Shown here: one piece after another, positions 44,411 through 54,014 of the stretch
Layout: the number at the start of each line of letters is the position of its first letter
Numbering within the stretch: the first letter of the stretch is position 1
Assembly: GCA_003524145.1 (NCBI GenBank)
Contig: DODZ01000020.1
Coordinates: forward strand, 18,094-82,093
Source of the DNA: Candidatus Apopatosoma intestinale
Lineage (GTDB): Bacteria > Bacillota > Clostridia > Oscillospirales > CAG-272
Length of the DNA stretch: 64,000 nucleotides
Direction of reading: 5' to 3'
Position numbers and translations under genes: made by a program
Notes under the pieces: model-generated
Told to the model about the DNA's origin: nothing
What the model saw: the letters and a program-made list of their open reading frames with translations, nothing else
Database searches by the model: none

Positions 44411-45049
44411 ATGAAAAAATGGCTTGAGAATTACTGGTACCATTACAAATGGCACACGCTTATCGGCGGTGCTGCGATAATTCTTGCCGTCGTGCTCATA
44501 GTCCAGCTTGCCGCAAAGGTAAATTACGATGCGCTTTTCATGTATGTCGGCGATGATTATATTTCGGCGGTGCAACATTCCGAGATAGTGAAAACTCTCG
44601 AAGATGTCTGCCCGGATACTACGGAAAACGGGAAAACGGAAATAAACTTTTCACGCACGGCATATGTCGGGAAGGCAACGAGTGCTTCGGATGCGCAGAT
44701 AAATGCCGCAGGCGAGGACTTTCTTTCCACGATGCTCCATCAGCCGTATTATATCTATTTTATAAGAAAAGATGCCTACGAGCGCTGTAAGGACGCTTTC
44801 GTTCCGCTTTCCGATATTTTCGGCGAGAATATTCCCGAGAGTGCATACGACGACAAGGGAATAGCTTTCTCAAAAACCGCTTTTCATGATAGCAATCCGG
44901 CCTTTTCCTGCCTTTCCGACGATGTTGTGATAGCACTGAAGGAAAAGCCGTATATCTTTTCGATTTTCGGCAGGCAGAGGAGGGCGGAGGCGAAATCTTT
45001 TTCGGCACATCTCGAAATTTTCAAAAGCATCGTGCTTTATGAAAAATAA
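44411..45049 (+). CDS. single-pass membrane protein of unknown function
   Basis: A 212-residue protein with a short basic cytosolic start (MKKWLENYWYHYKWHT), one membrane helix at about residues 17-36 and a mixed alpha/beta extracytoplasmic part. I do not recognise motifs. The N-terminal aromatic-rich NYWYHYKWHT segment before the helix is seen in uncharacterised clostridial proteins, as far as I recall. GGAGC precedes the ATG. It lies between lysS and a tRNA cluster that has its own promoter. Confidence 0.75.
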   Translation: MKKWLENYWYHYKWHTLIGGAAIILAVVLIVQLAAKVNYDALFMYVGDDYISAVQHSEIVKTLEDVCPDTTENGKTEINFSRTAYVGKATSASDAQINAAGEDFLSTMLHQPYYIYFIRKDAYERCKDAFVPLSDIFGENIPESAYDDKGIAFSKTAFHDSNPAFSCLSDDVVIALKEKPYIFSIFGRQRRAEAKSFSAHLEIFKSIVLYEK

Positions 45050-45082
45050 ATCGTTTTTTGTGAATAAAAATAAAGATTTATA

Positions 45083-45111
45083 TTGACAAATCTGCACTTT
45101 TATGATATTAT
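45083..45111 (+). promoter_or_regulatory. promoter of the tRNA cluster
   Basis: TTGACA (45083-45088), 17-bp spacer, TATTAT (45106-45111), 30 bp before the first tRNA. Confidence 0.85.
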
Positions 45112-45140
45112 GTATAGGCGTTCAAAAAAGAATGCCTACC

Positions 45141-45214
45141 GCGGGTGTAGTTCAATGGTAGAACTCCAGCCTTCCAAGCTGGTCGCGTGGGTTCGATTCC
45201 CATCATCCGCTCCA
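45141..45214 (+). tRNA. tRNA-Gly (UCC)
   Basis: Full cloverleaf: acceptor GCGGGTG with CATCCGC, anticodon stem CCAGC/GCTGG with loop CTTCCAA (anticodon TCC), T loop GGTTCGATTCC, and CCA encoded in the gene. Confidence 0.97.
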
Positions 45215-45216
45215 AT

Positions 45217-45293
45217 GTGCCTTTAGCTCAGCTGGATAGAGCAACTGCCTTCTAAGCAGTAGGTCGGGGGTTCGAGTCCCTCAAGGCACGCCA
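45217..45293 (+). tRNA. tRNA-Arg (UCU)
   Basis: Acceptor GTGCCTT with AAGGCAC, anticodon stem ACTGC/GCAGT with loop CTTCTAA (anticodon TCT), T loop GTTCGAGTC and encoded CCA. It reads AGA/AGG codons, which this genome uses often. Confidence 0.97.
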
Positions 45294-45296
45294 TAT

Positions 45297-45374
45297 GGTG
45301 GATATAGCGCAGTTGGTTAGCGCGTCAGGTTGTGGCCCTGAAGGCCGTCGGTTCGAATCCGATTATCCACCCCA
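45297..45374 (+). tRNA. tRNA-His (GUG)
   Basis: Acceptor GTGGATA with TATCCAC, anticodon stem TCAGG/CCTGA with loop TTGTGGC (anticodon GTG). The extra G at 45297 is the G-1 that pairs with discriminator C, as required for His; CCA is encoded. Confidence 0.97.
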
Positions 45375-45384
45375 TACAAAAAAA

Positions 45385-45416
45385 GTGCGGCATATTTTAT
45401 AATATGTCGCTTTTTT
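45385..45416 (+). terminator. intrinsic terminator after the tRNA cluster
   Basis: GCGGCATATT pairs with AATATGTCGC (one G-U) over a TTAT loop, followed by six T. Confidence 0.88.
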
Positions 45417-45452
45417 ATGAAAATTTTTAATGATTTTTTTGGAGACAGAGAG

Positions 45453-46673
45453 ATGAAAAAGTATTTGATGTCAGATAAGCTGGTTCCTGTTCATTCCGAT
45501 ATACGAGGACCTATTTTTGTAGAAGCGCTTGAAATGCAGAAGAAGGGCATTTCCGTGCTCAAGCTCAATACCGGAAATCCTGCGGCTTTCGGCTTTAAAA
45601 TGCCCGAGAGTGTGCGTCGCGCTCTCTCGGAAAATATGGACAAGGCAGTAGGATATTGCGATTTCCGCGGAATGACGGAGGCAAGAGAAGCTATCTGCAC
45701 ATATGAGAGCGGAAAGGGAATAAAAGGCATTACGCCCGACGATGTTTTCATCGGAAACGGCGTAAGCGAGCTTGCCTCTATGCTGACGGCTGTAACGCTG
45801 AATTTCGGCGATGAATTTCTCATTCCTTCGCCGAGCTACTCTCTGTGGACAAATTCGGCTTATATCGCCGGAGCAAAGCCTGTTTTCTATACCTGTGACG
45901 AAAGCTCGGACTGGTATCCGGATATAAATGATATCAAATCAAAAATTACGGACAAAACACGGGCTATCCTCATAATAAACCCGAATAACCCGACAGGTGC
46001 GCTTTATCCGCCGGAAATTCTTCTTGAGATAGTGAAGATTGCGCGCGAGCATAATCTTATTATTTTCTCGGACGAGATATACGACAGGCTCGTGATGGAC
46101 GGAAAAGTGCATACATCGACTGCGGCGCTTGCGGGCGACGATGTTGTCTGCGTCACGCTGAACGGACTCTCGAAATCGCATTGCCTCTGTGGCTTCCGCT
46201 GCGGCTGGCTTGTGCTCTCGGGAAATAAGAGCACATATGCAGATATAATGCAGGGGCTGGTGAAATACGCCTCTATGCGTCTCTGCGGTAACGCGCTGAC
46301 ACAGCTTGTCGTACCCGCCGCGCTTGCCGACGACGAATATACGAAATCCATGATAATTCCCGGAGGCAGGCTCTATGAACAGCGCGAGGCTACGGCACGC
46401 GGGCTTTCGGGGATAGACGGCATAACTTATGTGAAAAACAGCGCCGCCTTCTACATGTTTCCGAGGCTTGACAAGGCACGTTTCGGCATAAAGGACGACA
46501 AAAAATTTGCGATGGATCTGCTCCATGAGAAGCATATCCTCATCGTACCGGCAAGCGGCTTTGACTGGGACGGAAACGACCATTTCCGCATAGTAATGCT
46601 CCCGGAGGCGGAGATTCTCTCCCGCGCGATAGCCGATATAGGAGATTTTCTCTCGGAATATCATCAGAAATAA
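45453..46673 (+). CDS. pyridoxal-phosphate-dependent aminotransferase (AlaA-like, class I/II)
   Basis: A 406-residue fold-type-I aminotransferase. LKLNTGNPAAFGFKMPE near the start, INPNNPTGALY, FSDEIYDRLVMDG and the cofactor lysine Lys241 in NGLSKSHCLCGFRCGW are typical of the alanine/aspartate aminotransferase subgroup. The likely reaction is pyruvate/glutamate transamination to alanine, but the substrate is an inference. GGAGA precedes ATG 45453; the frame is open to an ATG at 45417 inside the tRNA terminator, which is rejected. Confidence 0.88.
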   Translation: MKKYLMSDKLVPVHSDIRGPIFVEALEMQKKGISVLKLNTGNPAAFGFKMPESVRRALSENMDKAVGYCDFRGMTEAREAICTYESGKGIKGITPDDVFIGNGVSELASMLTAVTLNFGDEFLIPSPSYSLWTNSAYIAGAKPVFYTCDESSDWYPDINDIKSKITDKTRAILIINPNNPTGALYPPEILLEIVKIAREHNLIIFSDEIYDRLVMDGKVHTSTAALAGDDVVCVTLNGLSKSHCLCGFRCGWLVLSGNKSTYADIMQGLVKYASMRLCGNALTQLVVPAALADDEYTKSMIIPGGRLYEQREATARGLSGIDGITYVKNSAAFYMFPRLDKARFGIKDDKKFAMDLLHEKHILIVPASGFDWDGNDHFRIVMLPEAEILSRAIADIGDFLSEYHQK

Positions 46674-46701
46674 ACCGTAACCAAGGATAAAATATACTGA
46701 A

Positions 46702-48069
46702 ATGAAAAGAAAACTGCTCCCACAGGTGGATATGACCTCGGGTCGTATTCTGCCGAATGTCATCGCTTTTGCGATACCGCTGATAATAACCAGCTATCTC
46801 CAGCTCCTCTACAATGCCGCCGACCTTGTGGTCGTCGGAAAATGGGCGGGAGATGCATGTCTTGCCGCCGTCGGTGCGACAGGCTCTACGATAAATCTTC
46901 TGCTCAATGTATTTCTCGGGCTTTCAGTCGGAGCCGGTGTTGTTTTTGCCAATTATTACGGTGCGCAGGATAAGGATGGCTGCCACAGAACCTTGCATAC
47001 GGCTGTTCTTGTCGCTCTTATCAGCGGCATTTTCATCGGCGGCATTGCCATAATTCTCGCTCCGGAGATGCTTCGCGCACAGGATGTTCCGGAGGAGGTG
47101 CTTCCTCTCGCGGTTGTCTATATACGCATATATTTTGCCGGTGCACCGGTGAATATACTCTACAATTTCGGTGCGTCAATAATGCGTGCTTCGGGAGATA
47201 CGAAGCGCCCGCTCTATTTTCTTACGCTCGCCGGAATGATAAATGTCATTTTCAATCTTATATTTGTCATATGCTTCAAGATGACTGTAGACGGTGTTGC
47301 GATAGCCACTATAATATCGCAGGCTATATCCGCTGCGCTCGTCATTATTTCCCTGATGAAAAATGAGGGAATGTGCCGCCTCAGCATGAGGGAGCTGAAA
47401 ATACATAAAGCGGAGCTTTCCAAAATAATAAAGATAGGCGTTCCCGCAGGGCTCAACGGCGTTATCTTCTCGATATCCAACCTCATCATACAGACCGCGG
47501 TGAACAGCTTCGGCAAGGTGGCTATGTCCGGCGTTACGGCGGCATCAAATATAGAGGGCTTCACCTATCAGACGATGAACGGATTTTCTCAGGCGGCGAT
47601 TGCTTTCTCAGGTCAGAACTACGGCGCAAAGAAGCCCGAGCGAATGAAAAAGATACTCGTGCATTGTCTTGCACTTGCGGCGGTATCGGGACTTGCGCTC
47701 TCAATAGTATCGTATATTCTCGGCAGACCGCTGCTGAAGATTTATACGGATACGCCGGAGGCGATAGACTACGGCATGCTCAGACTGAAGCTTTTTGCCT
47801 TCACATATTTCATGCACGGCATGGCAGAGGTTCTGCTCGGCATGGTGAGAGGATGGGGCAGGTCGCTTACACCGACCATTGTTTCGCTTACCACAATATG
47901 CGTTTTCCGCATAGCATGGATTTATACCGTTTTTGCGCAGTTCCATGACGATATCATGTGGCTCTATCTCGCGTACCCGATTTCGTGGGCGCTGGAGCTT
48001 GCGGGCTTCTTCATTTATTATCTCATAGTGCAGAGAAAGATGAAGCGCGAGCTTATGCCGAATATATAA
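46702..48069 (+). CDS. MATE-family multidrug/metabolite exporter
   Basis: A 455-residue membrane protein with about twelve helices in two related halves. The N-terminus (PLIITSYLQLLYNAADLVVVGKWAG) and GAPVNILYNFGASIMRASGDTKRPLYF are MATE hallmarks, repeated in the second half as NGFSQAAIAFSGQNYGA. It exports organic cations by sodium or proton antiport; the substrate is unknown. It follows the aminotransferase by 28 bp and has a weak ribosome binding site. Confidence 0.93.
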   Translation: MKRKLLPQVDMTSGRILPNVIAFAIPLIITSYLQLLYNAADLVVVGKWAGDACLAAVGATGSTINLLLNVFLGLSVGAGVVFANYYGAQDKDGCHRTLHTAVLVALISGIFIGGIAIILAPEMLRAQDVPEEVLPLAVVYIRIYFAGAPVNILYNFGASIMRASGDTKRPLYFLTLAGMINVIFNLIFVICFKMTVDGVAIATIISQAISAALVIISLMKNEGMCRLSMRELKIHKAELSKIIKIGVPAGLNGVIFSISNLIIQTAVNSFGKVAMSGVTAASNIEGFTYQTMNGFSQAAIAFSGQNYGAKKPERMKKILVHCLALAAVSGLALSIVSYILGRPLLKIYTDTPEAIDYGMLRLKLFAFTYFMHGMAEVLLGMVRGWGRSLTPTIVSLTTICVFRIAWIYTVFAQFHDDIMWLYLAYPISWALELAGFFIYYLIVQRKMKRELMPNI

Positions 48070-48094
48070 ATAAAATACAAGGGAGAATGAAAAG

Positions 48095-50239
48095 ATGACG
48101 CTCATAATAGCCGAAAAGCCCAGTCTGGCAAGAAATATTGTTGCCGGAATAGGCAAAATGACAAAGAAAAACGGCTACTACGAGGGATGCGGTTACATTG
48201 TAACTTGGGCATTCGGTCATCTTTTTTCTTTATGCGATATCGAGGATTATCAGGAGAAGCCGTCTGGCAAATGGACTATGGAGGGACTTCCTTGTTTCCC
48301 CGAGAAATTCCGATTTGCGCTTCGCAAAAATGCGGAAAAGCAGATTGACGAAGGCGTAAAAAAGCAGTTTGAAACGATAAAGGCGCTCTGCCTGAGGCAG
48401 GATGTCGATATCATCGCAAACGCGGGAGACGCGGACAGAGAGGGAGAAATCATAGTCCGTCTCTGCATAGAAAATGCCGGTGCGGAGGGAAAAAGTCTTG
48501 TTCGTCTGTGGCTTCCGGATCAGACTCCGCAGACTGTCGCTTCGGCACTGCGCGATATGAAGAGCGAGCACGAATACGATAATCTTGCAAATGAGGGCTT
48601 TGCGCGAACATATATCGACTGGCTCTATGGCGTAAATCTGACGCGTTTTGCCACGTTGAAAACAGGCACACTGCTTCGCGTCGGCAGAGTAATAGTGCCG
48701 ATAGTAAAAGCGATATACGACCGCGACAAGGCTATATCGGGTTTCACGCCGGATATCTACTATGCGATATCGAGTGCCGAGGAGACAAACGGCGAAAAGA
48801 TAGAGCTGACGAGCAAAAACAAGTTTGAGAAGAAAGACAAGGCTAAGGCGGAGAAGCTCTGCACCGAATATAACGCGGAGAAAGCCATCGTCACGGACAA
48901 GAAGAGCAAGAAAGATACGATAAACCCCGGCAAGCTCTATTCGCTCTCAAAGCTTCAGAATGTGCTCGGCAAAAAGTACAAGATGCCCATGGAGGAGAGC
49001 CTTGCGATAGTTCAGCGACTCTATGAGCAGGGGTATCTCACCTATCCGAGAACAAACTCGGAATACCTCGCCACGGCTGAAAAGGACAAGATAAAGAAGA
49101 TACTCGAAAACATATCAAAAATGGGCTATCCTGTAGCATTCAAGGATAAGAAAACCATCTTTGACGATTCCAAAATAGAATCACACTCGGCGCTGACGCC
49201 GACTTACAAGATACCCGATAAAAATGCGCTCTCGCAAAACGAAGCAAAGGTGTATTCCACGGTATTCCGTCGCTTTGTCGCGGTATTCTGCTCTGAGGAA
49301 TGCCGATGCGAAAAGACCGAAATAAAGATAAAGGTCGGAGAGAGAGAAGAGTTTATCCTCAAAGGCACCGTGATAACTGAAAAGGGCTGGACAAAATACG
49401 ACGATTTCTCGCAGAAGGACAAGATACTGCCGAAACTCGAAAAGGGCGACGAGGTGAATACTCTTTTCCGTCCGATAGAAAAAGAGACAAACCCGCCGAA
49501 GCACTATACTATAGAGACTCTCAATAATTATCTGAAAAATCCCTTCAAGGAGGACAAAGCAGCAGCGGCAGAAGCAGCAAGCGAGGAGGCGGTTGCCGAC
49601 TCCGCAGGTGCAGAGGAAGCCGACGGCGACGACACCGAGGACTATAAGGCGATATTTGAGGGACTGGAGCTCGGCACGGAGGCTACGCGCACCGGAATCA
49701 TTGACAATGCGATAAAGAGCGGCTATATCGCGCTGAAAAAGGATGTATATACCATCCTGCCCGCGGGCGAATTTCTCATAGAATCGCTTGTCAATATGCA
49801 GATATCCATGGATAAATACAAGACAAGCGAGATGGGTCAGGCACTCAAAAAGGTTTTTCGCGGCAGTATCACAGTGGGCGACAGCATCGCTCTTGCCGAA
49901 AAGAATATAGCCGATGTTTTCACGCGGCGCGACGATGCGCCCGAGGTGGAAACCGATACGGGCTTCTACGGTGATGAAATCGGAAAATGCCCGCTCTGCG
50001 GCAAGCCTGTCATCCGCGGGCGCTACGGCTACGGCTGCACCGGCTATAAGGACGGCTGCAAATTCAAGATAAGCGGGTTTATCTGCAAGCGTACCATTTC
50101 AAAAACGAATGCAAAAATGCTGCTCGAAAGCGGAAAAAGCTCAAAAATCAAGGGCTTTATCTCCAAAGCGGGCAAGCCGTTTGAAGGATATCTCGTAATG
50201 GATGCCGAGGGAAATATAAAATTTGATTTTTCAAATTGA
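48095..50239 (+). CDS. topB: DNA topoisomerase III (type IA)
   Basis: A 714-residue type IA topoisomerase. TLIIAEKPSLARNIVAGIG is the TOPRIM start, NAGDADREGEIIVRLC holds the acidic metal residues, and the catalytic Tyr is in GYLTYPRTNSEYL. A C-terminal Cys cluster (CPLCGKPVIRGRYGYGCTG) precedes a TopB-type tail. An acidic, Ala-rich low-complexity insertion (AAAAEAASEEAVADSAG onward, about residues 488-515) lies just before the conserved LGTEATRTGIIDNAI segment. GGGAG precedes the ATG. Confidence 0.94.
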   Translation: MTLIIAEKPSLARNIVAGIGKMTKKNGYYEGCGYIVTWAFGHLFSLCDIEDYQEKPSGKWTMEGLPCFPEKFRFALRKNAEKQIDEGVKKQFETIKALCLRQDVDIIANAGDADREGEIIVRLCIENAGAEGKSLVRLWLPDQTPQTVASALRDMKSEHEYDNLANEGFARTYIDWLYGVNLTRFATLKTGTLLRVGRVIVPIVKAIYDRDKAISGFTPDIYYAISSAEETNGEKIELTSKNKFEKKDKAKAEKLCTEYNAEKAIVTDKKSKKDTINPGKLYSLSKLQNVLGKKYKMPMEESLAIVQRLYEQGYLTYPRTNSEYLATAEKDKIKKILENISKMGYPVAFKDKKTIFDDSKIESHSALTPTYKIPDKNALSQNEAKVYSTVFRRFVAVFCSEECRCEKTEIKIKVGEREEFILKGTVITEKGWTKYDDFSQKDKILPKLEKGDEVNTLFRPIEKETNPPKHYTIETLNNYLKNPFKEDKAAAAEAASEEAVADSAGAEEADGDDTEDYKAIFEGLELGTEATRTGIIDNAIKSGYIALKKDVYTILPAGEFLIESLVNMQISMDKYKTSEMGQALKKVFRGSITVGDSIALAEKNIADVFTRRDDAPEVETDTGFYGDEIGKCPLCGKPVIRGRYGYGCTGYKDGCKFKISGFICKRTISKTNAKMLLESGKSSKIKGFISKAGKPFEGYLVMDAEGNIKFDFSN

Positions 50240-50275
50240 TTACGCAAAAAGAAAATTAGTGCGAGACTATAGACT

Positions 50276-50303
50276 TTGGCGATAATTTATGGTATGATAT
50301 AAT
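50276..50303 (+). promoter_or_regulatory. promoter of lepA
   Basis: TTGGCG (50276-50281), 16-bp spacer, TATAAT (50298-50303). The start site falls near 50310, which rules out the ATG at 50310 as the translation start. Confidence 0.65.
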
Positions 50304-50333
50304 TAACCTATGTACACAGAGGAAAAATATAAG

Positions 50334-52142
50334 ATGACGAGACAGGAAAAAATACGCAATTTTTCTATAATAGCGCATATAGACCACGGCAAGAGCACGC
50401 TTGCGGACAGACTTCTGGAATCAACGCAGAGTGTTGCCAAGCGCGATATGGAGGATCAGCTCCTCGACAATATGGATATAGAGCGCGAACGCGGAATAAC
50501 AATAAAAGCCCGCGCCGTCAAGGTGAATTACAAGGCGGCTGACGGCGAGACATATGAATTCAATCTCATCGATACTCCCGGACATGTCGACTTCAATTAT
50601 GAGGTTTCACGTTCGCTGAAGGCTTGCGAGGGTGCGCTTCTCGTCGTCGACGCGACGCAGGGAATAGAAGCGCAGACTCTGGCAAATACTTATCTTGCGC
50701 TTGAAAACGATCTCGAGATAATTCCTGTCATAAACAAAATAGACCTGCCGAGCGCGGATATAGAGGGTGTGCGCGGCGAGATAGAGGATATCATCGGAAT
50801 CCCCGCAGAGGATTGTCCCGCGGTTTCAGCAAAGACGGGACTAAATATCGGCGATGTGCTGGAGCATATCGTTTCCGACATTCCGGCACCCGAGGGCGAT
50901 GAAAATGCGCCGCTCAAATGCCTGATATTCGATTCTTATTACGATTCATACCGCGGCGTCGTCGTTTATGTGCGTGTCAAGGACGGTGCCGTGCGCGCGG
51001 GAATGAAGATACGCATGATGAATACCGGTGCGGAATTTGAGGTGGTAGATGTCGGCTATATGTCAGCCTTCGGTCTTGTTCCGGCGGAAAGCATTCGCGC
51101 GGGAGAGGTCGGATATATCACTGCGAGCATAAAGAATGTAGCCGATACGCGCGTGGGCGATACCGTCACCGATGCGGAAAATCCCACGGCAGAGCCTTTT
51201 GAGGGCTTCAAGCAGGCGCTCCCGATGGTTTTCGCGGGAATATATCCCGCCGACGGTGCGAAATATCCCGATCTTCGCGATGCGCTCGAAAAGCTCCGCC
51301 TCAACGATGCGGCGCTCACCTTTGAACCCGAAACGAGTATCGCGCTCGGCTTCGGCTTCCGTTGCGGCTTCCTCGGTCTGCTCCATATGGAGATTATCGC
51401 CGAGCGACTGGAGAGGGAATTTAATCTTGACCTCGTCACGACTGCGCCGAGCGTTATTTACAAAGTGCAATACAAGAACGGGGAAGAGAAATATATCGAT
51501 AACCCTGCTGTCTACCCCTCTCCCGATGAGATAGCGGCGGCATACGAGCCTGTGGTGAAGGCAAGCATTATCACGCCGACTGACTATGTAGGCGGCATAA
51601 TGGACCTCTGCAAGGACAGGCGCGGCATTTTCGCCGATATGAAGTATATAGATAAAAACCGCGTGGAGCTTCATTATACGCTGCCGCTCAATGAGATAAT
51701 ATACGATTTCTTTGATGCGCTCAAGAGCCGGAGCAAGGGTTATGCTTCGCTTGACTATGAGCTCGCGGGATATGAAGAAAGCAGACTTGTAAAGCTTGAT
51801 ATTCTGCTCAATCTCGAGGTAGTGGATGCACTTTCGTTTATCGTTCATGCAGATAAGGCATATTCGCGCGGCAGAAAGATAGTCGAGGCGCTGAAGGAAA
51901 ATATACCGCGTCAGCTCTTTGAGGTGCCCGTGCAGGCGGCGATAGGCGGCAGAGTCATCGCCCGCGAAACAGTCAAGGCTATGCGCAAGGATGTGCTGGC
52001 AAAATGCTACGGCGGCGATATCACACGAAAGAAGAAGCTGCTCGAAAAACAGAAGGAAGGAAAAAAGCGCATGAGAAAGCTCGGCTCTGTGGAGGTTCCG
52101 CCGGAGACATTCATGGCGGTGCTGAAGCTGGACGAGGAATGA
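50334..52142 (+). CDS. lepA: elongation factor 4 (LepA)
   Basis: A 602-residue translational GTPase. G1 [15 protein letters not shown]2/G3 [12 protein letters not shown] and DTPGHVDF, G4 NKIDLP, then LepA-specific C-terminal segments including [15 protein letters not shown] and [22 protein letters not shown]. It back-translocates or remobilises stalled ribosomes. ATG 50334 gives the usual family length and is preceded by AGAGGA; the upstream ATG at 50310 would sit on the predicted transcription start. hemW follows after 15 bp, a conserved pairing. Confidence 0.96.
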   Translation: MTRQEKIRNFSIIAHIDHGKSTLADRLLESTQSVAKRDMEDQLLDNMDIERERGITIKARAVKVNYKAADGETYEFNLIDTPGHVDFNYEVSRSLKACEGALLVVDATQGIEAQTLANTYLALENDLEIIPVINKIDLPSADIEGVRGEIEDIIGIPAEDCPAVSAKTGLNIGDVLEHIVSDIPAPEGDENAPLKCLIFDSYYDSYRGVVVYVRVKDGAVRAGMKIRMMNTGAEFEVVDVGYMSAFGLVPAESIRAGEVGYITASIKNVADTRVGDTVTDAENPTAEPFEGFKQALPMVFAGIYPADGAKYPDLRDALEKLRLNDAALTFEPETSIALGFGFRCGFLGLLHMEIIAERLEREFNLDLVTTAPSVIYKVQYKNGEEKYIDNPAVYPSPDEIAAAYEPVVKASIITPTDYVGGIMDLCKDRRGIFADMKYIDKNRVELHYTLPLNEIIYDFFDALKSRSKGYASLDYELAGYEESRLVKLDILLNLEVVDALSFIVHADKAYSRGRKIVEALKENIPRQLFEVPVQAAIGGRVIARETVKAMRKDVLAKCYGGDITRKKKLLEKQKEGKKRMRKLGSVEVPPETFMAVLKLDEE

Positions 52143-52157
52143 GCGCGGTCTCTCGAA

Positions 52158-53300
52158 ATGGCTGATAAACTTTTGGGCTTGTATATCCATGTTCCTTTTT
52201 GCATAAGAAAATGTGCATACTGCGACTTTTATTCCGTACCGTATAATCCTGATGCTATGACGGCATATGCGCGCGCGCTGGCGGCGCAGATAAGGCGGGC
52301 AAAGCCCTATGCGCACGGGAGAAAGGCAGATACGGTATATTTCGGCGGGGGAACGCCTTCGCTCCTATCCGAGAGCGATGCGGCACTCATAATCTCGGCA
52401 CTGCGCGAGACCTTCGATATAACCCGCGATGCGGAGATAACGCTTGAGACCAATCCGGGAACGGTGAACAGTGCCTCGCTTTCCGCTTTTCACTCGGCGG
52501 GCGTAAACAGGCTCAGTATCGGCATGCAGAGCGCATCGGATGCGGAGCTGAAGCTGCTTTCGCGCATACATACGCGTGAGGATTTTGAAAACACATATCT
52601 GCTTGCCCGCATGGAGGGCTTTGACAATATCAGCTTTGATATAATGTACGCGCTCCCATGGCAGAGCGAGGAACGGCTTGCCTATACAGTGAGCTATGCG
52701 CTGGAGCTTTCGCCTGAGCATATATCGTTTTACGGGCTGAAGCTTGAGATGGGAACGCCTTTCGGCATTAATCCCGAGATAGCGGCACATATTCCGGATG
52801 AAGATACGCAGGTGGCGATGTATACGAAATCCGCGGAAAGCTTTGAGAGGCGCGGTTATAAGCAATATGAGATAAGCAATTTTGCAAAGGCGGGGCGCGA
52901 GAGCAGGCATAATCTCAAATACTGGAGGAGTATGGATTTTCTCGGCTTTGGTCCCGGCGCACATTCGTTTATAGACGGCAGACTCTTTTCGTATAAGAAG
53001 GACATAAAGCTTTTTCTCGGCACTGAAAACGACACGATACTGACGGAGCAGTCAAATACCCCGACAAAAAGCGAGCTTGAGACGCAATATGTGATGATGG
53101 CTTTCCGCACGTCTTACGGTGTTGATACAGACGATTGGGGCAAGCGGTTCGGCGGAAACTTCGCTCTGAAATATTATAAAAAAATGAAGCCGTTTATAGA
53201 TAAGGGCTTCATTATACAGGGCGACGGGAGCTTTCGTCTCTCACGCGAAGGGATGCTTGTTTCAAATTATATTCTCAGCGAAATTTTGGATTTTAATTAA
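52158..53300 (+). CDS. hemW: radical SAM protein HemW (HemN-like heme chaperone)
   Basis: A 380-residue radical SAM enzyme. The iron-sulfur motif CIRKCAYCDFYS (CxxxCxxC) is near residue 15 after GLYIHVPF; YFGGGTPSLL and LSIGMQSASD follow. The family is often annotated as oxygen-independent coproporphyrinogen oxidase, but HemW proteins lack the upstream Cys of true HemN and insert heme into other proteins. It is linked to lepA as in most Bacillota. The ribosome binding site is weak, so coupling to lepA is likely. Confidence 0.92.
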   Translation: MADKLLGLYIHVPFCIRKCAYCDFYSVPYNPDAMTAYARALAAQIRRAKPYAHGRKADTVYFGGGTPSLLSESDAALIISALRETFDITRDAEITLETNPGTVNSASLSAFHSAGVNRLSIGMQSASDAELKLLSRIHTREDFENTYLLARMEGFDNISFDIMYALPWQSEERLAYTVSYALELSPEHISFYGLKLEMGTPFGINPEIAAHIPDEDTQVAMYTKSAESFERRGYKQYEISNFAKAGRESRHNLKYWRSMDFLGFGPGAHSFIDGRLFSYKKDIKLFLGTENDTILTEQSNTPTKSELETQYVMMAFRTSYGVDTDDWGKRFGGNFALKYYKKMKPFIDKGFIIQGDGSFRLSREGMLVSNYILSEILDFN

Positions 53301-53317
53301 GAAAAGGAGCTATAAAA

Positions 53318-53848
53318 ATGAAAAAGGTTATTTCTCTTGCACTGGCACTCATGATGCTTTTTCTCTTTGTTTCATGCGGAAAAGGAGAGGAGCAGAGCAT
53401 ACCGAGTATGATTAAAGCCGCATACAAAGGGCTTGAAAGCGAAACATGGATAAGGAGCATACCGAGGGCAAAAAAGTTTACCGCCTCCGGCGAGCACGCG
53501 GATTACGATACAAAATATCGTATAGGAATTTCGGCAGAATCCATGGATAAGTATATCGAGGAGGCGTATTATTCCTGTCCCGATATTCAGCCGAACACTT
53601 ATGAGCTTACCATGGTGAAGATAAAGGAAGGCGTTTCCGCGGAGCCGCTCATGCATGAGATGGTAAAGGGAGCCGACTTGTATAAGTGGATATGCATGGG
53701 TGCCGATCAGGCGGCAGGCGCATATTTCGGCGACTATATCGTAATGGTGCTCGGAAGCACTGAACAGATAGATGCGGTTTTTGCTTCGTTTAAGAAGCTG
53801 CATCCGGATATGAGCGAGATATTTTACAGAATCGAAAGAGAAAAATGA
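53318..53848 (+). CDS. lipoprotein, DUF4358-like
   Basis: A 176-residue protein with a lipoprotein signal peptide (MKKVISLALALMMLFLF) and lipobox VSC at Cys20. The mature part contains the pattern ELTMVKIKEGVSAEPLMHEM ... GDYIVMVLGSTEQIDAVFASF, reminiscent of the DUF4358 family of small clostridial lipoproteins. Function unknown. AAAGGAG precedes the ATG; it follows hemW by 17 bp and is followed by a terminator. Confidence 0.75.
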   Translation: MKKVISLALALMMLFLFVSCGKGEEQSIPSMIKAAYKGLESETWIRSIPRAKKFTASGEHADYDTKYRIGISAESMDKYIEEAYYSCPDIQPNTYELTMVKIKEGVSAEPLMHEMVKGADLYKWICMGADQAAGAYFGDYIVMVLGSTEQIDAVFASFKKLHPDMSEIFYRIEREK

Positions 53849-53865
53849 AAACAGCCGAATAAAAC

Positions 53866-53901
53866 GAAAAATCTCCTGCGGATATCCGCGGGAGATTTTC
53901 G
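53866..53901 (+). terminator. intrinsic terminator after the lipoprotein gene
   Basis: GAAAAATCTCC-T-GCGG pairs with CCGC-G-GGAGATTTTC over an ATAT loop, with one T-G opposition; the 3' side carries TTTT. Confidence 0.82.
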
Positions 53902-53937
53902 GTTTATAATTGAAATGCGCTTTTGCTTTGCTTACCT

Positions 53938-53997
53938 GCCGGAAAATACTTTTTCCGGCAAAAATAAAAAATGCATCAGGTGAGAATGATGCATTTT
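53938..53997 (-). terminator. rpsT terminator and adjacent hairpin
   Basis: On the - strand, AAAATGCATCA pairs perfectly with TGATGCATTTT (53967-53996) and is followed by TTTTTATTTT, a good terminator for rpsT. A second stem, GCCGGAAAA/TTTTTCCGGC (53938-53959), follows it. Confidence 0.85.
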
Positions 53998-54014
53998 CAT
54001 ATATGCGGAATGAC

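Noticed and set aside
50310..50333. ATG 24 bases upstream as the lepA start
   Set aside because: It falls on the predicted transcription start, has no ribosome binding site and makes the protein longer than usual.
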